Part shown: piece by piece, positions 11,244 through 24,100 of the stretch
Layout: every line of letters starts with the position of its first letter
How positions within the stretch are numbered: position 1 is the stretch's first letter
Origin: Saccoglossus kowalevskii
Taxonomy: Eukaryota > Hemichordata > Enteropneusta > Harrimaniidae
Assembly (NCBI RefSeq): GCF_000003605.2
Contig: NW_003132361.1
Coordinates: 67,286-101,343 of the forward strand
Direction of reading: 5' to 3'
DNA: 34,058 nucleotides
The notes under the pieces: generated by a model
What the model was told of the DNA's origin: nothing
What the model saw: the letters and a program-made list of their open reading frames with translations, nothing else
Database searches by the model: none
Position numbers and translations under genes: made by a program

Positions 11244-13461
11244 ACGAACTGCATTTAACTGTATTAAAAAACAAGTATTTTGAAATTCAAACGCTCTTTT
11301 GTACCATATTCTATAGGTCATTTCGAAATTCAAGTTGTTAAATTGATTATCATCATTATGATTGGCAGAACAGTTTTCAGCTGGCATTTTGAGTTTTTAA
11401 ATTTATAAATTAACCGTGAACAACATCCATGGAAAATCCGAAATAAGATCATCTCTATAATCTATTTATGCAAAAATATCCTCTGTCTGCGCGACGAATT
11501 TGTAGATAAAAAGTTTGGTTTATTGATAATTTGTAATTACAGTAGATCCCGTTACATATATCTATTTTTAACGTTTAGTTCCCCACTCTCCCGATATACT
11601 GATATTAAGTGCGTCTCATATTAAAGAAGAAACATCAACTTGTAGCGAGCTCCAGCGTCAATCTCTGTATACAAGTGAATGTGGAGATACTCATTCTTAT
11701 TAAGATCTTGTCGTCCCGGCTTGTCGGTAGTTGAGATGTCGATGTACAGTAAATATAACTTCTAAAACAGCCACGTACACAGAAGTATAATCGTAGCAGT
11801 TGAAAATAATGTATGATGTGCATATACAAACGCAGAAAACCCAGATTTAACCCACAGAGAACTGCAGATTTACATCGTAAAATCAAACGTGTTTGTTTTC
11901 AAGTTCTTGAGTATAGAGATCGAGTATTCGATTTTACTCAATGATGTAAATAGGTGAGTAAAACCCCGCCATGTTGACAATTATACCGGGCCTATGAATT
12001 TAGCGCAGAAATGCCCCGTTTGTTCCGCCACCTGAATACAAAACCAAGAATATATGCGACTTTTTCTAACATGGGAAACCATCCATGTCTTCTGACGTCC
12101 GTTTGGCATGTCTCCAGTGCAATATGACTCGAAAGCATCAAGTCTGTCGGGGTAAGCCGGCAAACTGACTCGGCGGGCAGCTGCAAATCAACGATTGGCA
12201 ATCTGCCAAAAGCATTTCACATCGTGCGGGTACAGAGGAAACCCAATGCCCCTTTTCTATTGAAATACGTATGGATTTTATCCGCGTTGTGCACGCCAAT
12301 TCTGACACTATTTACAGTTAACGCTACTGTTTAGTCATTCAGGAGTGCTGTTCCAATCAACTGGTAACAATAGTTAAACCGTGTTATTACCCGCCCGACT
12401 CCTCCCCTCAAATTACGCCCTCGTTGACTTAAAGGTACTTCACTATTATGATTTAAATCGCCTAATCGCGAAAGGTGACAAGATGAAAACTTTGTGTCAA
12501 TGAGTTACAATACAGAAAGATGTGTTGCTATTAAAACGGTCCCGTCTTTTGTGCACACGTAACAGTCCCTATGGTGTACAAAGAAGGTATTCGGGAATGC
12601 ACCGAGACAGCGAGTTAATAAAACGCCGCACGTTTTCGTTATTTGTAGCAGTAATAAAGTTTCTCATTTTTGAAACTTTAATTTCAACACGTCATTGAGA
12701 ATAAGGCGAATGTATATTCTTTCAGCAAGGAAGCCTTATTATTTGACATTTTAGCCACGATAGGCATTTGGGAAACTTTAACATTTTTGAAACTGTATTT
12801 CAAAACGCGGCATTTCAAAAATGAAAAATTCTGTATTCGTGCTTCTCTTTAAAAATACCACTCTTGCATTTCAAAAATGAAAAATATAAACTCCGAGTCG
12901 TTTTCTGTTAGCTATGGTTTGAAAATCGTTATCGTTTTGGCGGCACATATCACTTAACTTCCAATGCCATATTCAACAACGCCAAGAGCGGAATTTGAAA
13001 ACCGAACAAGCGGCATTTTTGTATAATTGTTTTTGAGATGGGCCTATAAACACGAAAACCCCATTTTATGGCTTGTTTGATATTTCATTCTGGCGAGTGG
13101 AAAGCGTAAAAAACTAATAAAATGGTCATAATGGACGTGATTTGTCGTAAATAATGTTGTACACTGAAGTGTATTAGAATAAAACTTCACCGTGGATCGC
13201 GTCAACTGATGGGAGCGTTGACACTAACTTATGCCGTGACCATCTTGTTCACTTTGGCTCATAAGTTATCCGGAACATTTTTCACAAAAGAAACATAGCT
13301 AAAATATGTACTGTTATTTGGCAAATCAGTTTTACGTATCAGTGGGTTCCTATTGACAACACCTATAACCGTGTCATAACACAGTATTTACAATTTGTGG
13401 TTTCAATTGTGGTGGAATTTGCCAACTCTCGCCCAACACGGAAACAACAATGGAGGATTAT

Positions 13462-13477
13462 CATTACCATGGTAATG
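13462..13477. repeat. 16-bp perfect palindrome
   Basis: CATTACCATGGTAATG is self-complementary. It lies at the edge of the CpG-rich region. No factor can be assigned with confidence. Confidence 0.6.
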
Positions 13478-14084
13478 GTAAAGAAACAATGGGCATTGGG
13501 CAATGATGAAATACTAGTACTCTTGTGCTCTCGCCTATGACAGATATTATACTAGATTCTACTATTATAGTATATATGGTCGGAATGAGACGCTGATGTT
13601 TGTCCAGTCTTACTCGTATTGCTTAAAATCGGAAAAGGGGTTTTCTGAAAAGGTGGGACTATCCTGACAGAAATTATGCTGAGCTTTGCGTTGACACAAA
13701 TGTTGGTGGGTTTTGACTTGGAAGAATGCCGGCTTAGACTTGGCTAAAAATATTAGACTCGGAAGCAAAGATTGCGAGGTTAGACTTGACACAATCTCAT
13801 ATGGTGAACTTAAGTTTGGCTGAAAGTTGTTGTGTGTAGGCAGAAAGAACAGTTAAGAGACAGAAATAAGCAATCTTTTTCTTCAATGGATACTGGGATT
13901 AGGGCACAACCCTGCGAAAATAGTGAACAAAAAATAATATAAATAATGAGTGTAAGAATAGCGAGTTAAATACCCTTATTTACAAATGTTGGGCTTCATG
14001 CTTTATGGAGACTGTGTACACTGCCAATTATTCTTAGATGACGTAAGATGGAATAAATAAACACACAAATGTTGACATGATAAT

Positions 14085-14090
14085 TTTATT
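14085..14090 (-). terminator. Candidate distal poly(A) signal AATAAA
   Basis: On the - strand AATAAA is followed about 15 nt later by the GU/U-rich stretch TTTGTGTGTTTATTTATT, the usual layout of a strong poly(A) site. Cleavage would fall near 14070. The step in CpG density close by gives independent but indirect support. Confidence 0.5.
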
Positions 14091-16463
14091 ACACTATAGA
14101 AACCTATATATATTATTACATCAAGATAATGATGAAAACTTGAAAACACAGTGATGCTGACAGTGAATTGTACCGACAACAGATCATGCTATACCTGGGG
14201 GTGGGTGGGGGTATAATGATGGTGATAGAGGGCTACTAAAACCTCAGAAATGTCCACAAGTCCATACCAGTGTATTGTTATCTGCACAGTATGCCAAGTC
14301 ATGCAGTTAAAACAATCCCATGTACCACCTGCCAACTAACTTGTTGAATAGAAGGGGCAAGGTGCAAGTAAATCATTCGGAATATGCACTCATCAGGAAT
14401 ACAATGATAACAGACAAGGATGTTGTTTTATGGAAGGGGACTAGTTATTTTTTCACTATCATAGTGAAAATAATCAAACCTTGCTCACAAACAATTCCTT
14501 CACATTATATTCCAGGAGAGAGGAGAGGGCACATGGTCATAAATATATGCACTTATTTGAACAATTTGGGGAAGCAAACCCTTCAATCATCACACCACTA
14601 CTTCCCCAGTCGGACAATTCCTGTTTTGAAAAGCTCTATACAATCAGCTTGGTATTCTGTACCAACTTTTCTTTAACTTGTCACATGACCTTTGGGAGGG
14701 GCAGGAAAAGTCAGTGAAAAATAAAAACATCACTCACATGTTTGTATTAAATTTTAAAATATATAAATATATTTACAGCACATTCTGAAATCAAACTTGT
14801 CAGGGTAACAAAACAGAGCAAAATAACTTTCCCAGCCCCCAAATATCCCAGTAATTATTATATTATAGCAAATGTGAAGAGAAATTCAACAATAATGGAA
14901 ATGTGACAGATACCAACAATGACTGTTCAATCTAATATACCACCCCTCCGGAAAATTGCAGATACCAAGAATGGCTCACCCCCATTGAAAATATTGCAAA
15001 TGCCAGTAACCTGGGCAGAATTCATGGAATGTTAGAAACTGCACATTTTGGCCTGTCAACTGGATGCAAGTTGGGACAAGTTAGTTTTTATAAATTATAG
15101 AAAATTATTTTACCATATTGAGCAGTCAACTAATTCTAGCTCAGTTATATATTTGTTTCTGCAACATTACTATTTTTCACTCTTCCTTGGCAGTATCTTG
15201 TTCTCAGTCTAAAGTATGTGAAAAAAATAAATTCAAATTCAAAGGCCATTTACAATTATTTGATTACATCCTAAGTATTATTAATATTTGGTCACGCAAA
15301 CAGGATACAATACTGCATAGTCAAAACTACGGCCTTTGTTACATCTAAGTACTGATTAAAAACTGTCCAGTGACAGTGACTGCATGCAGCAATGGTAAAG
15401 GTTAAGTCAATTTCATTGCCTCAGTTGCACAAATGTAAACTCCAATATAGTTTAATGTCATCTCTATTATAGTAATAAAAATATTGCCACTACTCTACCA
15501 TGAGAAATTTATTGGGTATTTGTGTTGGGATGAGTGGTTCATGCTTTAGTTTCTGAAAAACAAAACATGATCTTAACTGAAAATGAGGTATTTATCTTGT
15601 CTTACTGATCTGTTATGAGGGGGGTGGGTGGAGTTAACACCAATTCTTGGTGTACAAGTAAGTTTTGAAATACCAACCTGCAAAGGTAACTGTAAACTGC
15701 TGACATTTCAACACCAATCAATTTAATAATTTGAGGGCTTTCAGAATTCACTGCAACCACACTGAATGTAAATCATGCCAATTTGTAAAATTAAAGCATT
15801 TTACAGAAGGATTTTTTTATCTGGTGTTTTGTATTTGTGAGATCAAACAGGTTACAATGTAAGTATCTGTATTCCACAGCAGCACAAAGCTGCAAATACC
15901 CCTAAAATGCTGAAAAGTAGGCTAAAAAACTATCATAAGTAGGAGGCTGTACCAGTTCATGAGAACAACACATAGGAATAACTATTCATCAAAATTGAGG
16001 TGGGTTTCCTGGAATGCGTTAATGTTACTTTAAAATTTCATTTTAATTTCTTACAAGATTTGAAAATGTGCAATCTTATCTCTATATGTAACGTTATACA
16101 TAAATCCAGACAGTACCTGTACATTGTAAATAGGGTACGTGGTACAAAGGCAGTCTTCTGCTGTATCACAAAATACTGTTTGTTGTTTCACAAATAATTG
16201 AATGAATGCATTATTCAAATAGGTATTTGCAAATACAAGTTGACATCAAAATGATAAAGAATTTATTGTGGGGTTAATACGTTAAACATCAGTGGATAAA
16301 TGGCAGTGAGACTTGCATTCCAGGAAGACAGGCCCTTCAAAAATTCAAATGCCTACAACATTTCTTTCTTATTTAAAAAAAAAACTCTACTTAGAAAGAG
16401 AAATTGTTGTACTTGCTCTCCAAGGCACAAATGAACATACTACAAGATAATGAAAGACACATT

Positions 16464-16481
16464 GACTAGTAAATACTAGTC
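16464..16481. repeat. Short hairpin within the putative 3' UTR
   Basis: GACTAGT and ACTAGTC pair perfectly around a 4-nt AAAT loop. The stem of 7 bp is short, so this may be chance. Confidence 0.4.
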
Positions 16482-17413
16482 TGAAGAAAAACATATAATA
16501 AATTAGAAACACAATCATGAGGTACAATTTGGCAACCCTAAGGTCAATCACTTTCAATTAATGGAATAAGAAAAATAAAGTTCACATTCATTGACTGTGA
16601 TGTCATGATTCTCATTTGAATATGTTCATGGTCATGTTAATCAAACTGGGAAATTTTAAATGGTTAACTGTTGATGCAAATTTGCTCACGTATCTGTTCA
16701 TTGACTATGCTGACAAAGTAATCTAACATCTTGACTAAAACACAAAAAAAATTAAATACAATAAAAGTTTATTTTGAGAAGAGCAACTGGCAGTGAGAAA
16801 CGCGATTCAAAAAAAAGGGGGAATAAAGATTTATGGAGATGGTAAGCGACATACTTTACCAAATATGGGCATCCATGGACCTTTGTCAGATGTGATGTGA
16901 TGTGAGTGTACCCATAATCCTCTTTGATTGTAGAATCTGTTCATTTGATTCCAACAAACAAATATAATACATAGCTTTGTGAAAAATGAGAATAAAATGT
17001 CAAAAAAAAATACATCGGTAAAATAATGATTTCTCTTTTTCTTGTACGAAATACAGTATATTTTTACTTTTCTTTGTTAAAATACTTGTTTTGTTAAATG
17101 ACAAATAGACTATGAAATGTAGTGAAAGAATTGACAAAGAATACTGCGCCTGCTAGCATCATGTAAATATGGCTGTGTAAGATTGTGCTTAGTGCTAGAG
17201 ATCATCAGTGAAGTTCACAATTGCTAATTAATTAGTAAACCATTATGATTCAAAACATCAACAATAATTATATAAAATTTTTCAAGTCACTGAAAATATT
17301 CTGCACATACATATTTAAGCAAAGAAATCATTCCCCCTATTGCCAGACTTCCACTCCATGACCTGTTCAAATATTTTTACTCAACATTTGCCTTTTTAAA
17401 AAAAACAAAAACA

Positions 17414-17443
17414 TTTATTTCACAACAATATCAATCTTTTATT
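17414..17443 (-). terminator. Candidate proximal poly(A) cluster (two AATAAA)
   Basis: Two - strand AATAAA hexamers, at 17443-17438 and 17419-17414, are followed by TGTTTTTGTTTTTTTT. Use of this site would give a 3' UTR of about 0.6 kb, against about 3.9 kb for the distal site. Confidence 0.4.
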
Positions 17444-18030
17444 TTTTTTCTTCTTTTGTTTCATTAGAAAAATCTTTGGTCTCGTTGTCGCTGTGTTCAC
17501 CTGCATTATAGCACAGACATCAGAAGTGTCTCATCCACCATTAAGCGATCTCACAGGCTCACACAGCTTATGGAAGGCATTTACGCACGATATGAATGAA
17601 CAATGTCATCTTTAAAGTACCCGATTTATCAACACTTGTCCTTTTAAACTTTGTTATTAATATAATATTTTACGAGCAAGAAAGACGGGACAAAAACGGT
17701 GGAAGAATACAGACATACAATGCACGATGTAAATATTTGCAGAGGAACTTTCTACAGTGTAAAGATTTGACAAGGCTTTGTGAAAAAAAGAGAAAATTAT
17801 AGCCAACTACCGCATAGTTGACTGGCAGCATTTTTTTAATTCACAAGTAAATGTGTCCTCAGTGTTATGGCCTTGTAAATGAGTAAATCCATACTCAGTT
17901 TCTTGTTTCTTTTCTCCCCTAAAAGCACCAATCAGAATAACCGTCTCATACAGTACTGTACATTAGGCCCAACCAGTAGATCAGCTGACTGAGTAAATCC
18001 AATCTTATTGGCAAGTTTTCTTTCTCTTTA

Positions 18031-18141
18031 TCACACAGAGTTACCACGACTGAATGAAGCACGCCGGCGTATGGTGCCAACTATGCGCCAAAAGAAGTTC
18101 TCACCATCATCTGGTCTGTTAACCGAAGCGTAGCGAATAAC
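18031..18141 (-). CDS. bcl2l11-like: BIM/BMF-like gene, last coding exon
   Basis: It encodes residues 242-277 and a TGA stop at 18033-18031. The exon starts in phase 0 with VIRYASVNRPDD and ends NFFWRIVGTIRRRASFSRGN followed by two residues. It has no long hydrophobic membrane anchor. The aromatic-hydrophobic cluster FFWRIVGTI resembles the WWQILLFLHNL cluster of BMF more than the LLRYIVRLVW end of BIM. The polar end (RGN) also echoes BMF (EENRNG). The RRRAS sequence at 266-270 fits the PKA consensus RRxS; this is prediction only. The exon would anchor the protein weakly or through protein partners rather than by a transmembrane segment. Confidence 0.82.
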   Translation of the reverse strand, partial: VIRYASVNRPDDGENFFWRIVGTIRRRASFSRGNSV

Positions 18142-21100
18142 CTACAAAGGAAAAATATAAAATCAGTTGTAAACTTAAAAAAGAATCCCAAAATACCATT
18201 GTCACTCAAAAAACTTTGATATAAACTTTTTTATTAATTTTTCAATTTTTAACAAGGTTTATTGATTATTATGTGACCTCAGTGTGATGAGTAGATTATA
18301 TATAAAAATGTGTTTTTACCAGTGAAAATTTGAATAGTTTTTATAAAACTTACTCTTAAACACTCAAATTAGCAAACCCCTGACATAGAATAATTTGATT
18401 TTTGTATGACTTAACACAGAAAAGACATGTTGAGCATTACAGACTGAGTGTTAATCACTTTAATATATTGATGAAGTCAATTAATTCAGACAAAAAAATG
18501 AGTAAACAAAATCTAAAATAGCAACAGACATATTTATTGATAACTATTGTGGTGTTGAAATAATAAACTTTCCTGGGATTCACAACAAATTACTGAAAAG
18601 CCACAGAAAAGTAACCTAATAAGAGTTGAAAATGTCTTTATCACATTCAACACATTGGCCACATTTAATTTGTTTAATGCACTGTACCACAGTCTTTGAA
18701 TACATTAATTATTTTAAGTAAAATCACAAAATTGTCTCCAATGGCCAGCCAAGACCATTTTGGTACTTTAATTAAACACAGATTGTTTATTCCCCCATTT
18801 TGAGTTACACTAACCACACTAAATTTGACATATCAATACACTCAAGTGACATATACCATCATAACAAAAATAGGTATTCTAACGCATCAAATACAGTAGT
18901 CCCAACTGATATAGCTTTTGTTTTTGTTAGAAATTAGTTCATTACTAAAATTGATACAAGTGGCAGGGATTTTAGCATACATCAAATAAACACAAAATAA
19001 TCCTGTTTATTATTACATACAACATATTTTCCATCAAAAAGGCATCGACAGATTACACAGTTGGTAATGTGATGTAATAAACATGCATCCCACAGTTCGT
19101 AATGTGTTCGTAAACCTCTTAAAGTTATCGTTTTAAAAAGCAAAACTAAATAGTTTCTCCTGTTACTTTGAAAAATACCGAAAATTTCAATTGGTTGTTG
19201 AATAACTTTTAAACACTATATTGCAAGAGATATTGAATGATGTATTATTAATATTGACATTCTTGAAACATCTTTAATACATATTAATTCATTGAAAGAA
19301 GTATTTCTAGCTAGTATAACTTAGTTCTGCAACATGATAGAATATACAGCTAATAAATCAAGAGAAGTCATATAAAATATTAAAAAAGATAAAAAGCATT
19401 TCTGTTTTTAAAAAACATGTACAAATCATAAAAATTGAAAATTACGATTTACCCTGACCTGCTTTTCCGCTGCACCCATCATTCAATCAACTCAACTACC
19501 TTTATATTCCACTCATATCCTAGTTTATGTCAGGGTCCCTGCAGCATATTTTGTCTTGTTCAATGCAACACTCAAGAATAATAGTGATATACACGGACTA
19601 AAAGACACTCAAATTTGGGTGAAATCAATAATTTTTTTTTTATTCTGAGACAGGTCATTACTAAGTTGAATGGTTTTAATTTAACTGATTTAACAATTTT
19701 AAATGTAAAAGAAAATGACCATTGTTCAATCAGACACAAACTGTGGAAGATTTCACACTGACTGAATGATAGATGCAATATGGTAGAATAATATTATTGA
19801 AAATATACTTAAAATAGATATAGACAAGCAGTTGAGAATGGAAATCAAAATAATATACAGTTTAATTAAACTTTTCAGTCAGAATTTAATTAGATGAAAA
19901 TTTTAACAAAATATCATGTTTTTCTCGCTAGAACAATCCAGTAGACAAAATAGGATGCCCTGGATATCCAGGGACTTATATGACGTGCTTGTCTGTAATG
20001 ACCACACCCGCCTGCAAACCCAACCCAGTTTAAATATTTATTCTCATTTCCATTTGTTATTTGCCAACAATTCTTGACCTATATCATTATCATTATCAAT
20101 ATGCAGTTTATTTCATCTTATTAATACTATATTTAGTAATTGTATTTATTTTTATATCAATCCAACGTTGATGACATTGAAGACAACTATTTGAACTTGT
20201 CCAAATCATCAAAACAAAAACAAGATGTCAATGAATTGCAGTACAAAAAGTTCTTATTTCATAGAATTCTCCAGAAACCAGTCTACAGTTCAGTTCAACC
20301 AAAAAATAAATAAAATGATGTTACCTATGATACAACCTTCAAGGTGACCTTGGCAAATGTCAAAATATTAAAATCAATTCAAGACAGAAGTAGGAATACA
20401 TTATCACAGAGCTTGTCGAACAATTGTATTTTCTGTTCTTAAGAGATGGAAATTTTGATGTTACGGTAATCTATTTTCAAGTGCCATCTTATTACATTCA
20501 GAATGAGCCAGATGTCGGAAAAACATAATATCGTTTTTTAACTCTCCTTTTAAGTAGTAAACAACGAACCTCAAGAATATACAATATGGAAATATACAAA
20601 TTTGTTTTCTTTGAGATGGGAAAATATAAGTCCCTTATGTTTTAACCAAAAGAAATTGATGACAGAGCTGAAAATATGGCCCCATGCNNNNNNNNNNNNN
20701 NNNNNNNNNNNNNNNNNNNNNNNNNNNNNNNNNNNNNNNNNNNNNNNNNNNNNNNNNNNNNNNNNNNNNNNNNNNNNNNNNNNNNNNNNNNNNNNNNNNN
20801 NNNNNNNNNNNNNNNNNNNNNNNNNNNNNNNNNNNNNNNNNNNNNNNNNNNNNNNNNNNNNNNNNNNNNNNNNNNNNNNNNNNNNNNNNNNNNNNNNNNN
20901 NNNNNNNNNNNNNNNNNNNNNNNNNNNNNNNNNNNNNNNNNNNNNNNNNNNNNNNNNNNNNNNNNNNNNNNNNNNNNNNNNNNNNNNNNNNNNNNNNNNN
21001 NNNNNNNAAAGAAAGACAACAGACAGTTGAAATTTCAAATCAAATTTCAAATCAAATCAAATCAAATCACCATTTTCATTACATGAGTGCATTCATCTCA

Positions 21101-24100
21101 TCTTACAAGTTGTAAACTGAGCTGAGTGCTCTTAGATAAGTTAACTTGGACCAAGTTACATTAGAGAACCATTTTAAACATAATTACCCTGTGACATACA
21201 CATATCATTCAATAAAACAACAACACTTTCAAATTTGACAGTTTTTGGTCTAGAATTTCATACAATGTAAATATGTAAATTTTTGTATTTTTGAAAATTA
21301 ACAAATTTTTCACAGAAAAGCTATATATAGCATGTGCGGCTCAGGTGATTGCTTAATCTGAGCTCAGAAAAAGGTGTCTATTTCTCAATCTGCAATGCAA
21401 AGATGGTTGATTTTGCCTGAGAATTTAAAAATAGAAAATTTGATGACAAAAACATAGTGAACAGTGGCTGCAATACATACATACACAGAACTCAACATTA
21501 GTAAATCACATTCATTGTTTGATATATATTTTTAAAATCACCAAAATGTATCTGAAAAATGATATAGTTCAGTTGTGAGGGCAGTACATTTACAGGTACC
21601 TTTTAAAATCAAAGAAAGCTCAAAAAGAATTCCCATGTGCATATGTGCATCTAAAAATAAAAATTTTAAAATATAACTGCAAGCAATGATTAGGGTGGTT
21701 TCAAGTAGCTATGGTTTAACAATTATAAATATTTAATGAAATAATGACCATATATGATGACTTGATATTTTGGTCATACAACATTATAGCACCAGTTGCA
21801 TGTTATCTGCAGCAGTACTTAAGATATTACAGTTATTAAGTCATTAGTAAGCAAAAACAGGTCTATGCAATATTCCAAGACATCTATATACTCCATTTCA
21901 TTGAAATATATTGAATAATACATGAGAAACAAGTGAAAATGCTTCAAGTTGGCTAATTAATAAGCAAATTAGGTGATTAATATGCACAGGTTTTTACCCA
22001 AAACTAATCAGTTTTGTGCAAAGTCCTAGAGCATCTATGTACCACGTCATAATGAAACATAATGCTTAGTATCAGCGGGAAAGCAAAAAGCAAAAATTTT
22101 ATAATTATGCAAATTAGGTAATTAATATGTGAGGATATTACTCCAAAACTTATCAGCTCTGTACATTGTCCTATGACATCTATGTATCAAGCATCATTGT
22201 AATGTGATGATTAGTACTTGAGATATCAGTGAAAAAGCTGAAAATTAGCTAATCATTATGCAAATTAGGTAATTATTATGCATGGATTAAAACATAAACC
22301 ATTGTCCTAGAGCATTTATGTAGCAAGTTCCATTAAAATCCAATGAATGGTTCTTTAGATATCAGTAGAACAGTCATTGAACAGCTAAAAATTAGCTAAT
22401 TATCATGCAAATTAGGTAATTAATATGTATGGATTTAAACTAAAACCTAATGAAACATGCGATTTAGCCCAGAGCATCTGTACATCAAGTTTAAAAAAAA
22501 ACCAACATACGGTTCTTGAGAAATCAGTGGAACAGATGGACACACACAGACAGACTAACTGCAAAAACTCCCATTGTGTGCTTTGCACACACGAGTCAAA
22601 ATCTACAACACATGTTTTGACAGTATTCAGTGAAACTAATTGAGAAATTACAAAAAGGTAACAGATATAGCAACCCATCTCTCATATTATTGGTGGCAGG
22701 GACAGACACAAATTTTTTTTTACCTGGTTCGATTCTTAACAAAAAATAAAAATAAAAGAAAACTTAGAAAGAATTTCCGTTTGCTGAGAGTGTTTCATAA
22801 TATTGAAAATTAATTCAAAATTTAATATGGCTTGGCGATTAATATTGGTCTGCTATTAGAGATGAACAACATGAAAACAATGTGATCCACAGTATTAAAG
22901 TTTATAAGAATTTTTGAAATATAAAATATTGGTTAATAAAATTAGATAATCAATATACATCATTTTCTACATTAAACTAATCACGTCTGCGGGTTATCCT
23001 GGGCATCTGTACCAAATTCATTGAAATGCATATTATGTAAATTAGGTATGTGCTTTGCCCCAGGGCACCTATGTACTAAATTTCATTGAAATATAATTAG
23101 TAATTGAGATATCCATAGAAAGCCAACAATTAGCTGCCAGTCATCCATCTTGGATTGAATCAGTAAACCACTGCATGTGCATATGTCCCAGATAAAGTAC
23201 TAGGCACATGCAAAGAATAAACAGATTTGGTCCACAAGGTTCTGAAATATGACTCCGAAACCAACATGTCGTTTTTGAGATATCAGGGAATGGACAGACA
23301 GAAACACACACACATGCAGACAGACACACATGCAGACAGACTAACTGCAAAGACTCAAAAAGGATATCAAATTAGTGACCCCACAATATAAGATTTATTG
23401 AACTTGTGTAGCTATTTTCATTTGTTCTTCACCAACAACAAGTAAAAATACTACATTTGTTTAATAAATCTAATATTGCAGAGTAACTCATTAGATATCT
23501 TGTGTTTATTTTCACCCTACAAAATGATAAACATAAGTGGGTTATATTCCCAAAGTGGATAAACAGCACCCTTAATATACCCATAAAAATACCTGATAAG
23601 CATGGCAACCCCGAATCCTATATATATACAGTGATATGTGCTTTACTGTACGTAAATCAAGTATCATAAAACTGACCTCTTGACTATTTAATGTGTAATT
23701 AATCACTTGCAAATTGTAACATTAACAAGTGAAAGTGAACTCACCCTACATTCTTGATAAGAATGGTGAAATTCATCACTAATGCGACGCAATTCTCTGC
23801 CAACTTCAATCTCTGGTCTTGCAGCTTCTCCCTCAGAATGCGATCTATTCCGGAACTCTAGTAAATCAGGCAGTGGATAAACAGATCTTGATTCGGTGGA
23901 CATTGAGAATGATCTCCAACGGTCTCCTGAAAATCACAAACAAAATATGCTAGTCAATATCAATATAGTAAATGCAATTTTGAATTGTAAACTTTTAAAT
24001 CACAGTTGTACTGAGAGGAAATTAAGAGTTAATTACCTAGGTTAATAAGGTACATTAAAAAACAGAGTGAATTACATGGTTAATAATTTGCATTAAAAAA

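Larger units (their letters stand above)
2430..13900. other. CpG-rich intergenic region without supported genes
   Basis: No open frame here shows a recognisable domain or a coherent exon chain. The longest, 131 codons on the - strand at 8511-8906, has no familiar motif and overlaps other frames. By hand count 8101-9000 has about 38 CpG dinucleotides, against about 4 in 14101-15000. The region separates the convergent ends of the RGG gene and the BH3-only gene. It contains scattered repeats and hairpins, listed separately, and otherwise nothing I can interpret. Confidence 0.6.
14066..18030 (-). other. bcl2l11-like: Probable long 3' UTR of the BIM/BMF-like gene
   Basis: CpG-poor, AT-rich sequence without a plausible exon follows the stop codon at 18031. 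A first candidate poly(A) cluster lies near 17.41-17.44 kb and a second at 14085-14090. The distal one sits where CpG depletion fades, which suggests that the transcribed span reaches it. Vertebrate BIM also has a long 3' UTR. The extent is inferred from motifs and composition only. Confidence 0.45.
18142..23744 (-). other. Intron between the BH3 exon and the last exon
   Basis: It begins GTGAGT and ends TTTTTCCTTTGTAG, with a candidate branch sequence ACTGATT 25-30 nt upstream. It is about 5.6 kb including the 320-nt gap. It holds the Helitron-like repeat copies at 21.8-22.6 kb and 22.99-23.36 kb. The phase is 0 on both sides, so joining exons does not disturb the frame. Confidence 0.75.

Noticed and set aside
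11981-12201. Two overlapping - strand frames at about 12.0-12.2 kb
   Set aside because: Both read the same sequence in different frames with no familiar motif, and no neighbouring exons were found.
20571-21115. Several open frames across 20.57-21.12 kb on both strands
   Set aside because: They consist mostly of N from the assembly gap, so they carry no coding evidence.
21964-22416. Evenly spaced direct repeats considered as a CRISPR array
   Set aside because: The repeated blocks are long, diverged and contiguous, with no short identical repeat separated by unique spacers. The genome is eukaryotic.
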